Shown here: positions 1-8,222 of the stretch, piece after piece
Layout of the letters: every line of letters starts with the position of its first letter
Position numbering within the stretch: position 1 is the stretch's first letter
Source: Amycolatopsis camponoti
GTDB taxonomy: Bacteria; Actinomycetota; Actinomycetes; Mycobacteriales; Pseudonocardiaceae
Assembly (NCBI RefSeq): GCF_902497555.1
Contig: NZ_CABVGP010000003.1
Location: 1 to 64,000 of the forward strand
Direction of reading: 5' to 3'
DNA length: 64,000 nt
Position numbers and translations under genes: made by a program
The notes under the pieces: model-generated
Databases searched by the model: none
What the model was told of the DNA's origin: nothing
Seen by the model: the letters and a program-made list of their open reading frames with translations, nothing else

Positions 1-1
1 C

Positions 2-1393
2 CTCGATCCCGCGACCGCTCCGAACCAGACCCTCACCCTCGACGACCTCCGCGAGCACATCGGTTCGCGGCTGCACCTCGCGAAACCGCTCCGCTGGCGG
101 CTGCTGCCCGTGCCGCTCGGGCTCGACCACCCCTACTGGATCGACGATCCCGAGTTCGACCTCGAGTACCACGTCCGCGAGATCGCCCTCCCCGCGCCGG
201 GCGACGAACGCCAGCTCGCGGAGCAGATCTCCCGCCTCACCGCGCGGCCGCTCGACCGGCGGCGGCCGCTCTGGGAGGCCTACCTGATCCACGGCCTGCG
301 CGGCGGGACCAAAGCCGTCTACACGAAGGTCCACCACAGCGCCATCGACGGCGTCTCCGGGGCCGAGCTCATCGGCGTCCTCATGGACACCACCGCCGAG
401 CCCCCCACGCGAAAACCGCCCAAGACGCCGCAAAAAGAACCCGTTCCCAGCGGCGCGGAACTCGCTTTCAACGGCGTGAAACGCCTCGCGCTGCACCCCG
501 TCAAAGCCGCGCTGCAGGTGCCGAAACTGCTGCAGCACCTCGACGAGGTCCCCGGCCTCGGCCGCTACCCCGGCGTCGGGCTGCTCGCGAAGGCCGGCAG
601 CGTGCTCAACCGCGTCACCCGCCAGGGCTCCGGGCGCCACGAAGCCGACCGGCCGCGGCTCGTCGCGCCCGACACTCCGTTCAACGGCCCGATCAGCCCG
701 CACCGCCGCTTCGCGTACGGCTCGCTGCCCCTCGACGAGGTCAAGCACGTCAAGAACACCTTCGGCGTCACGGTGAACGACGTCGTGATGGCGTTGTGCG
801 CGAGCGTGATGCGCCGGTGGCTCGTCGACCACGACGCCCTGCCCGACCAGCCGCTCGTCACGCTCGTCCCCCTGTCCGTACGCACGCCCGAGCAGGCGAA
901 GGACGCCGGCAACCAGGTGTCGGTCATGCTCGCGCCGCTGCCGACGCACCTCGCCGACCCCGCCGCGCGGCTGGCCGAGGTCACCACGGCGATGGTCGCC
1001 GCGAAGCAGCGGTACCAGCCGCTGCCGGCGTCGTGGCTGGTCGACTTCAGCGGCATGCTCCCGGCCGCGCTCGGCGGGCTCGCCGCCCGCGCCACGATGA
1101 AGTTCCTCGGGGCCACCGCGCCGGTCGTGAACCTCGTCGTGTCGAACGTGCCCGGGTCGCAGAGCCCGCTGTACCTGGCCGGCGCGCGGCTGCTCGCGAA
1201 CTACCCGGTGTCGGCGATCACCGACGCGAGTGGCGGGCTGAACATCACCGTGATGTCCTACGACGGCAAGCTGGACTTCGGGCTCGTCGCCTGCCGCGAG
1301 CTGATCCCGGACGTCTGGGACCTGATCGACCACCTGCACGACGCGCTGGCCGAGCTCACCAAGCTGGCCGCCGAGCACACCCGGGAGGCTTGA
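2..1393 (+). CDS. Wax ester synthase/diacylglycerol acyltransferase (WS/DGAT), 5'-truncated by window edge
   Basis: The reading frame is open from base 2, so the true start lies upstream of the window. The family transfers acyl groups from acyl-CoA to diacylglycerol or fatty alcohols, making storage lipid at the membrane. The catalytic HHxxxDG motif is visible as HHSAIDG near base 332. The C-terminal half has the family features SVRTPEQ...GNQVS and VVNLVVSNVPGS. About 463 residues are present, close to full length (family usually 450-480), so only a short N-terminal piece is missing. The stop overlaps the start of the next gene (TGATG), so the two are probably cotranscribed. Family call is firm; the substrate is unknown. 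Confidence 0.93.
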   Translation, partial: LDPATAPNQTLTLDDLREHIGSRLHLAKPLRWRLLPVPLGLDHPYWIDDPEFDLEYHVREIALPAPGDERQLAEQISRLTARPLDRRRPLWEAYLIHGLRGGTKAVYTKVHHSAIDGVSGAELIGVLMDTTAEPPTRKPPKTPQKEPVPSGAELAFNGVKRLALHPVKAALQVPKLLQHLDEVPGLGRYPGVGLLAKAGSVLNRVTRQGSGRHEADRPRLVAPDTPFNGPISPHRRFAYGSLPLDEVKHVKNTFGVTVNDVVMALCASVMRRWLVDHDALPDQPLVTLVPLSVRTPEQAKDAGNQVSVMLAPLPTHLADPAARLAEVTTAMVAAKQRYQPLPASWLVDFSGMLPAALGGLAARATMKFLGATAPVVNLVVSNVPGSQSPLYLAGARLLANYPVSAITDASGGLNITVMSYDGKLDFGLVACRELIPDVWDLIDHLHDALAELTKLAAEHTREA

Positions 1394-2277
1394 TGGCGGA
1401 GCAGGTCACGGCGGTCAACGGCGTCGAGCTGTGCCACGAGACGTTCGGCGACGCGGGCGGCCGGCCACTGCTGCTCGTCATGGGACTCGGCGCGCCGATG
1501 ATCTGGTGGGACGAGGAGTTCTGCGAAACCCTTGCCGCGCAAGGGTTCCACGTCATCCGGTTCGACAACCGGGACGCCGGGCGGTCGAGCCGGATGCGGG
1601 GCAGGGCCAACCTCGCGGAGGCGTACCTGCTGCACCGCGCGCCGTACTCGCTCGCGGACATGGCCGCCGACGCCGCCGGTCTGCTGGACGTCCTGGGCAT
1701 TCCCGCCGCGCACGTCGCGGGCGCGTCGATGGGCGGGATGATCGCGCAGACCCTGGCCATCCGGCACCCCGAGCGGGTGCTGTCGCTGACGTCGATCATG
1801 TCCAGCACCGGCGGCCGGCTCGTCGGCCGGCCGAGCCCGAAGGCCATGTCGATGCTGCTCAGCGCGCCGCCGCGCAACCGCGCGGACTACGTCGAGCTGC
1901 TCGTGCGGACGTTCCGGCTGATCGGCTCGCCGGGCTACCCGTTCGACGAAGCGCGCATGCGGGACCGCGCCGAGCGCACGTTCGACCGCGGCGTCCACCC
2001 GGGCGGGACGGTCCGTCAGCTCGCGGCGATCATGGCCGAACGCGACCGCGGGCCCCGGCTGCGCAAGGTGCGCGTGCCGGCGTTGGTGGTGCACGGCGCC
2101 CGTGACCCGCTGGTCCACGTCTCCGGCGGCCGTGCGACGGCCCGCGCGATCCCGGGCGCGGACCTCGACGTCGTCCCCGGCATGGGCCACGACCTGCCCC
2201 GTGCGGTCTGGCCGCGGGTGGTCAAGGGCATCACGCGCATCGCCGACCGTGCGGAAGTGGCGCACACGCGTGATTGA
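1393..2277 (+). CDS. Alpha/beta hydrolase
   Basis: This 294-residue alpha/beta-hydrolase-fold protein starts at an ATG overlapping the upstream stop by one base. It has an oxyanion-type segment (LVMGLGAPMIWW), the nucleophile elbow GASMGG (Ser near residue 115), and a late HDLP segment that can supply the catalytic His. There is no signal peptide, so it should be cytosolic. Coupling to the WS/DGAT gene suggests a job in lipid turnover, for example as a lipase or esterase; this is inference from context. Its stop codon lies inside the first unit of the short repeat that follows. Confidence 0.9.
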   Translation: MAEQVTAVNGVELCHETFGDAGGRPLLLVMGLGAPMIWWDEEFCETLAAQGFHVIRFDNRDAGRSSRMRGRANLAEAYLLHRAPYSLADMAADAAGLLDVLGIPAAHVAGASMGGMIAQTLAIRHPERVLSLTSIMSSTGGRLVGRPSPKAMSMLLSAPPRNRADYVELLVRTFRLIGSPGYPFDEARMRDRAERTFDRGVHPGGTVRQLAAIMAERDRGPRLRKVRVPALVVHGARDPLVHVSGGRATARAIPGADLDVVPGMGHDLPRAVWPRVVKGITRIADRAEVAHTRD

Positions 2278-2320
2278 GCGGGCATCACGCGTGATTGGAG
2301 GGGCATCACGCGTGATGGGG
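2263..2320. repeat. Three tandem copies of an ACGCGTGAT-containing palindromic repeat
   Basis: Three units of about 20 bases lie end to end. Units two and three each contain the perfect 12-base palindrome ATCACGCGTGAT (2284-2295 and 2305-2316). The first unit differs by one base in this core and contains the hydrolase stop codon. The array lies between two convergent genes, so it may act as a bidirectional terminator or be an intergenic repeat family. Function is not visible. Confidence 0.75.
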
Positions 2321-2333
2321 AGGACGACACGGC

Positions 2334-3089
2334 TCAGCCGGCGAGGGTGATCGAGCCCAGGTGGGAGAAGTGGGCCGCGATGCGGGAGCCGGGGCGGACC
2401 GGAACCGCGTCCGTCATGCCGCCGGTCAGGACCAGCCAGCCCGGTTCCAAAGCCAGGCCGCGCGCGCCGAGGGCGTTCGCCGCCAAGGCCAGGGCTTCCG
2501 CCGGGTGACCCTGGACCGCCGCGCCGGTCGCCGTGTCGACGATCTGGCCGTCGACCTCCAGCAGCGTCGCTTCCAGCGAAAGATCAAGCGAAGCGGGCGG
2601 CAGGCCGACCGGGCCCACGCTGAAGTACGCCGACGAGCCGTTGTCCGCGACCGCGTCCGGGAGCGTGAAGCGGTAGTCGGTGTACCGGCTGTCGATGATC
2701 TCGATGCCGCCGTACACGCGGTCGACCGCGGCCAGCGCCGTCGCCGCGGTGACGCCGGGACCCGCCAGCCGGCGCCCCAGCACGAAGACCAGCTCCGGCT
2801 CGGCGCGAGGGTGGATCAGCGAAGGCACGGGAACACCCGCCGGCAGGACCATCGCGTCCGTCAGCCAGGCCAGCAACGGCGAATCGATGCCCATCCGCTG
2901 CTGCTTCGCCCGGGACGTCAGGCCCAGCTTCAGCCCGACGAGCGTCTCGCCGCGGGCCCGCCGCAGCCGCAGGGCCTCGTCCTGGATCGCGTACGCCGTG
3001 TCGATGTCCAACCCGGGCCACTCCTCCGAGAGCGGCGAACGCTCCGAAACCGTTCCCAGCAGCGCAGCGGCCGCCTCGCGCACGTTCAC
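2334..3089 (-). CDS. 2-keto-4-pentenoate hydratase / 2-oxo-3-hexenedioate decarboxylase family protein
   Basis: This 251-residue member of the FAH-related hydratase/decarboxylase family (MhpD, DmpE, DmpH) starts at a GTG whose GTGA overlaps the upstream stop. Key features are GLKLGLTS, PRAEPELVFVLG (acidic metal ligands) and GGIEIIDSRY. Enzymes of this kind act in meta-cleavage of aromatic rings, turning 2-oxo-dienoates into 4-hydroxy-2-oxo acids or decarboxylating oxalocrotonate. It is the second of two tandem paralogues. In known dmp-type pathways a hydratase and a decarboxylase of this family form a complex, so the pair may divide the two roles; which is which cannot be read here. Confidence 0.85.
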   Translation of the reverse strand: MNVREAAAALLGTVSERSPLSEEWPGLDIDTAYAIQDEALRLRRARGETLVGLKLGLTSRAKQQRMGIDSPLLAWLTDAMVLPAGVPVPSLIHPRAEPELVFVLGRRLAGPGVTAATALAAVDRVYGGIEIIDSRYTDYRFTLPDAVADNGSSAYFSVGPVGLPPASLDLSLEATLLEVDGQIVDTATGAAVQGHPAEALALAANALGARGLALEPGWLVLTGGMTDAVPVRPGSRIAAHFSHLGSITLAG

Positions 3090-3886
3090 GATTCCTCCGT
3101 AGCGGGAGCGAAGACCGCGGTGACACTGCCCAGGCCGGCCATGGTCGCGACGACCGTGTCGCCCGGCGACACCGGGATCGCCCGGGTCATCGACCCCGGC
3201 AGCACGACGTGCCCCGGCTCCAGGGTGACGCCCAGCGGTCCGACCGTGTTCGCCAGCCACACCAGCGAGTTCAGCGGCGAGCCGAGCACCGCGCCGCCCG
3301 CGCCCGTCGCCGCCACCGCACCGTTCTGGTAGAGGACGCAGCCGGCCAGCCGCAGGTCCACGGAACCCAGCGCCGTCGGGCTGCTGCCCAGCACGACACC
3401 ACCGGACGACGCGTTGTCCGCGATCGTGTCGAACAGCGAGATCTTCCAGTCCTGGATCCGCGAGTCGACGATCTCCAGCGACGGCAGGACGAAGTCGACC
3501 GCGCGCACCGCGTCGGCGACCGTGACGCCGGGGCCGCGCAGCGCCGAGCCGAGCACGAACGCGATCTCCGGCTCGATCCGCGGCTGCAGGAACGCCGACG
3601 TCGGGATCGCCTGGTGCTCCAGGTGGAACATGCTGCCGGTCAGGTGCCCGTAGTCGGGCTGGTCGACGCCCATCTGCCGCTGCATCGCGGCGGACGCGAG
3701 CCCGACCTTGTGCCCGCGGACGGCGTCGCCGCCGTCGACCCAGTGCCGCACCTGCTCCTGCTGGATCCGGTACGCGTCTTCGACCCCCGCTTCCGGGTAG
3801 GTCTTGATCAGCGGCTCGATCGGTTCGCGCGTCGCGTAGGCCCGCGCCAGTACGGCGGCGGCCTCCTGCACCAAGCTGTCGTCCAC
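3086..3886 (-). CDS. 2-keto-4-pentenoate hydratase family protein
   Basis: A paralogue of the downstream gene with the same motif order: GHKVGLAS, PRIEPEIAFVLG, LEIVDSRI, and DNASSGGVVLG. The start chosen is GTG at 3886 (266 residues, N-terminus VDDSLVQEAAAV), which matches the length of the family; a longer GTG start at 3937 would add 17 poorly conserved residues. It belongs to ring-cleavage catabolism and overlaps the next gene by four bases, so the two are coupled. It diverges from the VOC gene at 4026, which would suit a small catabolic regulon. Confidence 0.85.
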   Translation of the reverse strand: MDDSLVQEAAAVLARAYATREPIEPLIKTYPEAGVEDAYRIQQEQVRHWVDGGDAVRGHKVGLASAAMQRQMGVDQPDYGHLTGSMFHLEHQAIPTSAFLQPRIEPEIAFVLGSALRGPGVTVADAVRAVDFVLPSLEIVDSRIQDWKISLFDTIADNASSGGVVLGSSPTALGSVDLRLAGCVLYQNGAVAATGAGGAVLGSPLNSLVWLANTVGPLGVTLEPGHVVLPGSMTRAIPVSPGDTVVATMAGLGSVTAVFAPATEES

Positions 3887-3930
3887 TCCGGGGACTCTGC
3901 CGTGAGCGCACCCCGCACACAAGCCTCGAC

Positions 3931-3947
3931 GTTCCACTCAACGGAAC
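3931..3947. promoter_or_regulatory. Inverted repeat GTTCC-N7-GGAAC between divergent catabolic genes
   Basis: GTTCCACTCAACGGAAC is a perfect 5-base inverted repeat with a 7-base spacer. It sits between the hydratase pair and the VOC gene, where one operator could control both directions. The form resembles operators of IclR-type regulators of aromatic catabolism, but the regulator is not identified. Confidence 0.4.
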
Positions 3948-4025
3948 TCTCGCTAGGCAACCTCTTGCTCGCGAGATAAATGGAGCGTAGCGTGAACGAC
4001 ACCACCAGGAAGGGACGTGAGGGAC

Positions 4026-4529
4026 ATGGCACCGACCCAGGCCGAGGTCACCAAGCTCGCCGAGATCCGCGACGAGCTGCGCGAGCGCCACCTGCACCCC
4101 GCCGCCGATCGCCCGGCGACGAACGGGCGCGGCATCCACCACACCGCGCTGATCTCCAGCGACGTCGAGCGGACCATCGGGTTCTACCAGGACATCCTGG
4201 GCTTCCCGCTCACCGAGCTGATCGAGAACCGCGACTACCCCGGCTCCAGCCACTTCTTCTTCGACGTCGGCAACGGCAACGCGGTCGCCTTCTTCGACCT
4301 GCCCGGTCTGGACCTCGGCCCGTACGCGGAAGTCCTCGGTGGACTGCACCACCTGGCCCTGTCCGTCACGCCCGAACGGTGGAGCGTGATCAAGGACAAG
4401 CTCGACGAAGCCGGCGTGAAGTACCTGCTGGAGAGCGAGACCTCCATCTACCTGTCCGATCCGGACGGTGCCCGCGTCGAGCTGATCTCCGACCCGCTGG
4501 GCGAGATGTACGGCGAGAAGATCGGCTGA
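4026..4529 (+). CDS. VOC (glyoxalase/extradiol dioxygenase fold) family protein
   Basis: A 167-residue protein with one complete vicinal-oxygen-chelate module. GIHHTALISSDVERT carries the first metal-ligand His, GLHHLALSV the second, and SDPDGARVEL the typical last strand with a Glu. The family includes glyoxalases and ring-cleaving dioxygenases. The ATG at 4026 follows GAGGGAC and an upstream AGGAAGG; a GTG at 4017 is possible. It is transcribed away from the two hydratase genes, so it probably acts on an intermediate of the same pathway. The exact reaction is unknown. Confidence 0.8.
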   Translation: MAPTQAEVTKLAEIRDELRERHLHPAADRPATNGRGIHHTALISSDVERTIGFYQDILGFPLTELIENRDYPGSSHFFFDVGNGNAVAFFDLPGLDLGPYAEVLGGLHHLALSVTPERWSVIKDKLDEAGVKYLLESETSIYLSDPDGARVELISDPLGEMYGEKIG

Positions 4530-4585
4530 AACCGTGTTCCGGGCGGCGCGGGCCGTTTAGCCTGTGCGCGACGCCTGGAGGTCCC

Positions 4586-5158
4586 ATGTCCGATTGGACG
4601 CTCTCTCGCGCGAAGGCGCGCCTCGATCACCGCGAGCTGCTCGACGAGCTCACCGCGCGCACGCGGTTCGAGGTCCGGCTGCACCTCAACGAGCCGATGA
4701 CGAACGGCGCCTACGACGAGCTGACGAGCATCTTCGCGATCGGGCACGGCGAGTGCGCCACGCTGCTGGCGCACCGCCGCCTGCTCCCGTGGTGGGAACG
4801 CGCGCTGCTGTTACGGTACGCGCGGCGCCTTCACGGCAAGGCGATCACGCGCAGTGTCGGTGTCGTGCCCGCCGAGGTCGCACCGCAGGCCGCCCGCGCG
4901 TTCGGCGCCGAGATCGCCGAGCTGGCCCCGGACTCCGGTGACACCGGCGCGAAGTACGACCTCCAGGGCCGCGGGCTGCTGACGGTCTTCCGCATCGCCG
5001 TCGGCGCCAAGGGTGCGGTCTGGCCGGACCAGCACGAGGTCGCGGTGACGTCCGCCCGCAACATCCTGACGTGTGCCGCGACCTTCGCCCGCCGCAAGCC
5101 GTGGCATGTGATCTGGCCCGTCTACCGCGTCCGCGGCCTGCGGCTCTGGAAGCTTTGA
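4586..5158 (+). CDS. Conserved hypothetical protein
   Basis: I do not recognise a family. This soluble 190-residue protein starts at an ATG with a good ribosome site (CTGGAGG, 5 bases upstream). There are no membrane segments or signal peptide. The C-terminus is basic and aromatic (WHVIWPVYRVRGLRLWKL). It is followed after 23 bases by the CoA-binding-domain gene on the same strand, so they may be cotranscribed. Confidence 0.65.
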   Translation: MSDWTLSRAKARLDHRELLDELTARTRFEVRLHLNEPMTNGAYDELTSIFAIGHGECATLLAHRRLLPWWERALLLRYARRLHGKAITRSVGVVPAEVAPQAARAFGAEIAELAPDSGDTGAKYDLQGRGLLTVFRIAVGAKGAVWPDQHEVAVTSARNILTCAATFARRKPWHVIWPVYRVRGLRLWKL

Positions 5159-5181
5159 CACCCGCCGCGCGTTCCCCCGGT

Positions 5182-5583
5182 ATGAAAGCAGAGGAAATCC
5201 TCGAAGGCGCGAAGACGATCGCCGTCGTCGGCTTGAGCCGCGACCCGGCCAAGGCCGCGCACGGCGTGCCGGCGGTCCTGCAGGCGCACGGCTTCCGGAT
5301 CATCCCGGTGCACCCGACCGCGACCGAGCTGCTCGGCGAGAAGGTCTACCGGTCGCTGAAGGACATCCCGGAGCCGGTCGACCTGGTCGACGTGTTCCGG
5401 CCGTCTCCCGAGGCACCCGGCATCGCCCGCGACGCCGTCGAGATCGGCGCGAAGGCGCTGTGGCTGCAGCAGGGCATCGTCTCCGCCGAGGCGCGCCGCA
5501 TCGCCGAAGAGGGCGGGCTGGAGTACGTCGAGAACCGCTGCACCGCCGTGGTCCGCGCGACGAACGCGATCTCGAAAAACTAG
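5182..5583 (+). CDS. CoA-binding domain protein (YccU-type)
   Basis: A 133-residue protein consisting of a single Rossmann-like CoA-binding domain. AKTIAVVGLSRDPAK is the nucleotide-binding loop, followed by IIPVHPT, VDLVDVFRP and ALWLQQGI, all typical of stand-alone proteins of this family. The C-terminal NRCTAVV segment is also typical. The cellular role is not established for this family. Confidence 0.85.
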   Translation: MKAEEILEGAKTIAVVGLSRDPAKAAHGVPAVLQAHGFRIIPVHPTATELLGEKVYRSLKDIPEPVDLVDVFRPSPEAPGIARDAVEIGAKALWLQQGIVSAEARRIAEEGGLEYVENRCTAVVRATNAISKN

Positions 5584-5619
5584 GCGGCGCCGCCCGCCCG
5601 GCGCCTATGCTCCGAGGCG

Positions 5620-6357
5620 ATGACCACCGAGACGAACCTGTTCACGACGCCACTGCGGATCCCCACCCTCGACGGCGTGGCCGACGCCTTCGCCACCTTC
5701 CCCGGCCACGGACGGCACCCGGGGGTGCTGATGTACCCGGACGGCTTCGGCATCCGTCCCGTCCTGCGGGACATGGCCCGAGAACTGGCCGGCCACGGCT
5801 ACTACGTGCTCGTCCCCAACTTCTTCTACCGCACCGGCCCGGCACCGGTGCTCGACCTTCCCGAGCACATCGGCGAAGAAGCCCGGCCGGCGATCTTCGC
5901 CGAGCTGATGCCCATGATCGAGGCGCACACCACCGAACGCGTCCTGTGTGACGCCGACGCCTTTCTCCGGTTCCTCCGCACCCGGCCCGAGGTCGGCGCC
6001 GGACCGGTCGCGGTGACCGGCTACTGCATCGGTGGCCTCCTCGCGACACGCACCGCCGCGGCCCACCCCGGCCAGGTGGCCGCCCTCGCCGCGTTCCACG
6101 CCCCGGTGCAGGCCGCCGGACCCGACCTGCACCGGCTCACCGCCCGGGTTCACTTCGGCCACGCCGAAACCGACCTGACGCCCGAGGCGCTCGGCGAGCT
6201 CAACCGGACCCTGGACGCAGCGGGTATCGACCACACGTCCGAGATCTACCCCGGCACCGTCCACGGCTTCACGATGTCCGACACCGACGCCTTCGACCCC
6301 GCCGCTCTGCGGCTGCACTGGGATCGCCTGCTGGCGCTGCTGGCCGAATCCACCTAG
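5620..6357 (+). CDS. Dienelactone hydrolase family protein
   Basis: A 245-residue alpha/beta hydrolase with the cysteine nucleophile elbow GYCIGG (near residue 134) that separates dienelactone hydrolases from serine hydrolases. The acid residue is probably in the segment around AETDLT and the base in GTVHGF. The family hydrolyses cyclic lactones such as dienelactone to maleylacetate. No aromatic gene cluster surrounds it directly, so the substrate is open. Its TAG stop shares the four bases CTAG with the stop of the convergent NHL gene. Confidence 0.88.
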   Translation: MTTETNLFTTPLRIPTLDGVADAFATFPGHGRHPGVLMYPDGFGIRPVLRDMARELAGHGYYVLVPNFFYRTGPAPVLDLPEHIGEEARPAIFAELMPMIEAHTTERVLCDADAFLRFLRTRPEVGAGPVAVTGYCIGGLLATRTAAAHPGQVAALAAFHAPVQAAGPDLHRLTARVHFGHAETDLTPEALGELNRTLDAAGIDHTSEIYPGTVHGFTMSDTDAFDPAALRLHWDRLLALLAEST

Positions 6358-6977
6358 GCCGACGCTCCGAAGTGGACGATGCGGTGGTTCCCGGTCTCGG
6401 CCACCCAAACCCCGCCGACGCCGTCATCGACCATGCCGCGCGGTGAGCCGATCGGCTCGGTCGTGTCGGACAGCGCCGCTCCCGTGCGCGTGTCGAACCG
6501 GGCCACGCGCCCGGTGTCATCGACCAGCAACCGGCCGGCGTGGTCCAGCGCCAGCCCGCGCGGCCGGTCCAGGCCGCCGAACTCGCGCACGAACCCGCCC
6601 CACCACGAAAACTGCACCACGCGGCGGTTGCCGGTGTCGGCGACGTAGACGTTGCCCGCGGCGTCGACCGCGACCCCTTCCGGCGCCTTGAGCCGCCCGG
6701 CCAGCACGCGCACGAGCGCGCCGTCGTGGGTGAACGCCTGCACGCGGTCGTTGCCGGTGTCCGCCACCCACACGCGGCCACGGACGTCGACGGCGATCCC
6801 GGACGGCGCGCGGAACTGGCCCGGCCCCGAGCCGGGCCCGCCGAAAGCGCGGGGAAGCGCCGCGACTTCACTGGTGGCCACGACGCCAGGATCGCCGACC
6901 GCGAGCCACGGCGGCCAGTACCGAAAAGAGTGTTCAGCGACTGTTCCGCCGTCGCTCACCAGCTCCACCGCGTGCAC
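6354..6977 (-). CDS. NHL-repeat beta-propeller protein
   Basis: A 207-residue protein made almost wholly of NHL repeats, with recurring GIAVD..GRVWVADTGNDRVQ and GVAVD..GNVYVADTGNRRV units, giving about four to five blades. There is no signal peptide, so it is probably cytosolic and a protein-binding scaffold. The GTG start lies 22 bases inside the end of gvpL, so it is the last gene of the gas-vesicle operon. NHL proteins are not a standard part of gas-vesicle clusters that I know of. A role in vesicle assembly or quality control is inference. Confidence 0.8.
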   Translation of the reverse strand: MHAVELVSDGGTVAEHSFRYWPPWLAVGDPGVVATSEVAALPRAFGGPGSGPGQFRAPSGIAVDVRGRVWVADTGNDRVQAFTHDGALVRVLAGRLKAPEGVAVDAAGNVYVADTGNRRVVQFSWWGGFVREFGGLDRPRGLALDHAGRLLVDDTGRVARFDTRTGAALSDTTEPIGSPRGMVDDGVGGVWVAETGNHRIVHFGASA

Positions 6978-7516
6978 GTCCGCCGCTCCAGGAAGCTGTA
7001 CGCGGGCAGCGGCCCGACCCAGTCCGCCTGGACGCCGCCACCGCGGGCCAGCCCGCTGACCGCGTCACGCACGACGAGCAGGTCGCCCATCCCGACCAGG
7101 AACGCCCACCGCTCGTCCGCCGACTCGCCCGCCGGCAGCGCCACCGAATCGCGGGCGCGTTCGGCGACCTCGCTCAGCAGCACGTCGGAACGCGCCGAAC
7201 GCCAGGCCGAGCCGGGCTCGGTGAACCGCAGGCAGACGTGCACCTCGGCCAGGCCGTCGAGCCGGTCGAGGTCGGCGCGGTACTCCTCGGCCGCGGGCGC
7301 GAGCACCTCGTCCCGGACGGCCTCCTCGTCGTCGGCGACGGTGCCGAACCGGACCGGCAGCACCGGCCCGCCCTCGACGAGCGCGGAAACCACCGCCAGG
7401 TGCACCGCCGGATCGGGCTCGGGCTCGCCGACGACCATCGCCAGGTCGTCCCAGCACACCGTCCGCGGCGCCCGCGGGTGCCCGGCGCGCACGACGCCGT
7501 AGAGCTGCAGTGTCAC
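6956..7516 (-). CDS. gvpL: Gas vesicle protein GvpL/GvpF family
   Basis: A 186-residue member of the GvpF/GvpL family, minor proteins that bind GvpA and help nucleate vesicles. VLPVRFGTVADDE is the family signature and PLPAYSFLE the usual C-terminal strand. The GTG start overlaps the upstream gvpA stop (GTGA). It is shorter than the second family member in this operon (243 residues), as usual when both L and F are present. Confidence 0.85.
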   Translation of the reverse strand: MTLQLYGVVRAGHPRAPRTVCWDDLAMVVGEPEPDPAVHLAVVSALVEGGPVLPVRFGTVADDEEAVRDEVLAPAAEEYRADLDRLDGLAEVHVCLRFTEPGSAWRSARSDVLLSEVAERARDSVALPAGESADERWAFLVGMGDLLVVRDAVSGLARGGGVQADWVGPLPAYSFLERRTCTRWSW

Positions 7517-7830
7517 GGCTGTTCGACCGGCATCACCGGGTCCACCGGCACCGCCACCGCGGGCGTCGGCGGCGGGGGCGGGATCAGCCCGGTCGTCTGC
7601 CCGAGCCCCTGCGAGATCTGCCCGGGCACGGTCGTGTTCTGCAGCCGCTGCATCGCTTCGAGGTACCGGATGAACGTGTCGACGCTGGCGATCACGATCC
7701 GCGCCTCGATGGCCAGCAGCTCGATCCCGATCACCGACACCCGCACCGAAGCGTCGATGACGAGTCCCTTGTCGAGCAGGATGTCGAGCGTGTCGGCGAG
7801 GCCGCCGCCGGTCTGTCCCGGTCTGGTCAC
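7513..7830 (-). CDS. gvpA: Gas vesicle structural protein, GvpA type
   Basis: A 105-residue protein whose first 65 residues match the amphiphilic GvpA core: LDKGLVIDASVRVSVIGIEL followed by EARIVIASVDTFIRYLEAM. GvpA polymerises into the gas-permeable vesicle wall. The C-terminus is extended by a proline-rich tail (IPPPPPTPAVAVPV), which is unusual for GvpA. The GTG start follows the gvpK stop without a gap. Other GvpA-fold proteins in this operon fit GvpJ and GvpS better. Confidence 0.8.
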   Translation of the reverse strand: MTRPGQTGGGLADTLDILLDKGLVIDASVRVSVIGIELLAIEARIVIASVDTFIRYLEAMQRLQNTTVPGQISQGLGQTTGLIPPPPPTPAVAVPVDPVMPVEQP

Positions 7831-8046
7831 TTAGGACCTTTCGTCGAGGGCCGCGCGGATCTCGGCGAACCGCAGTTCCAGCGCGATGAGGGCCTGGCCG
7901 AGGTCTTCGACCTGGGCGGGGGTGAGCGAGTCCATGCGGCGCAGCGCCTGCCGTTCCAGCACCTCGCGGAGGATGTCGAGCACGGTGACGACGAGGTGGC
8001 CGAGCCCGCGCCCGGTGTCGGCGGGGATGCGGAGGGGTTCGCTCAT
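7831..8046 (-). CDS. gvpK: Gas vesicle protein GvpK
   Basis: A 71-residue protein with the GvpK core: GLGHLVVTVLDILREVLERQ followed by ALRRMDSLTPAQVEDLGQAL and LELRFAEI. GvpK is a small helical protein needed for vesicle formation. It starts at an ATG overlapping the stop of the upstream gvpS-like gene (ATGA). It is shorter than many GvpK proteins (about 90 to 130 residues) but retains the conserved block. Confidence 0.85.
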   Translation of the reverse strand: MSEPLRIPADTGRGLGHLVVTVLDILREVLERQALRRMDSLTPAQVEDLGQALIALELRFAEIRAALDERS

Positions 8047-8222
8047 TCTTCGAGCCCGAGCAGCAGCAGCCGGAGATCGAGCCGCACCAGGTCGATGCCG
8101 GCGAGCGAGATGATCACGTCGCCGGTCACGACGGCGCCGCGGTGCACCACGCGGTCGAGCAGGTCGGCGACGGCCTCGGCGGCCGAACCGGTGCCGATGG
8201 CCACGACTTCGGTGTCAGCCAT
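8043..8222 (-). CDS. gvpS: Small GvpA-fold gas vesicle protein, GvpS type
   Basis: A 59-residue gene running from ATG 8222 to TGA 8043. The sequence (ADLLDRVVHRGAVVTGDV then IISLAGIDLVRLDLRLLL) matches the GvpS branch of the GvpA fold, which has a GDxIISxAGxDLVxLDLR pattern. It is truncated just after the second strand, without the usual C-terminal tail. It overlaps gvpF by 8 bases and gvpK by 3, so it is translationally coupled on both sides. Confidence 0.75.
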   Translation of the reverse strand: MADTEVVAIGTGSAAEAVADLLDRVVHRGAVVTGDVIISLAGIDLVRLDLRLLLLGLEE

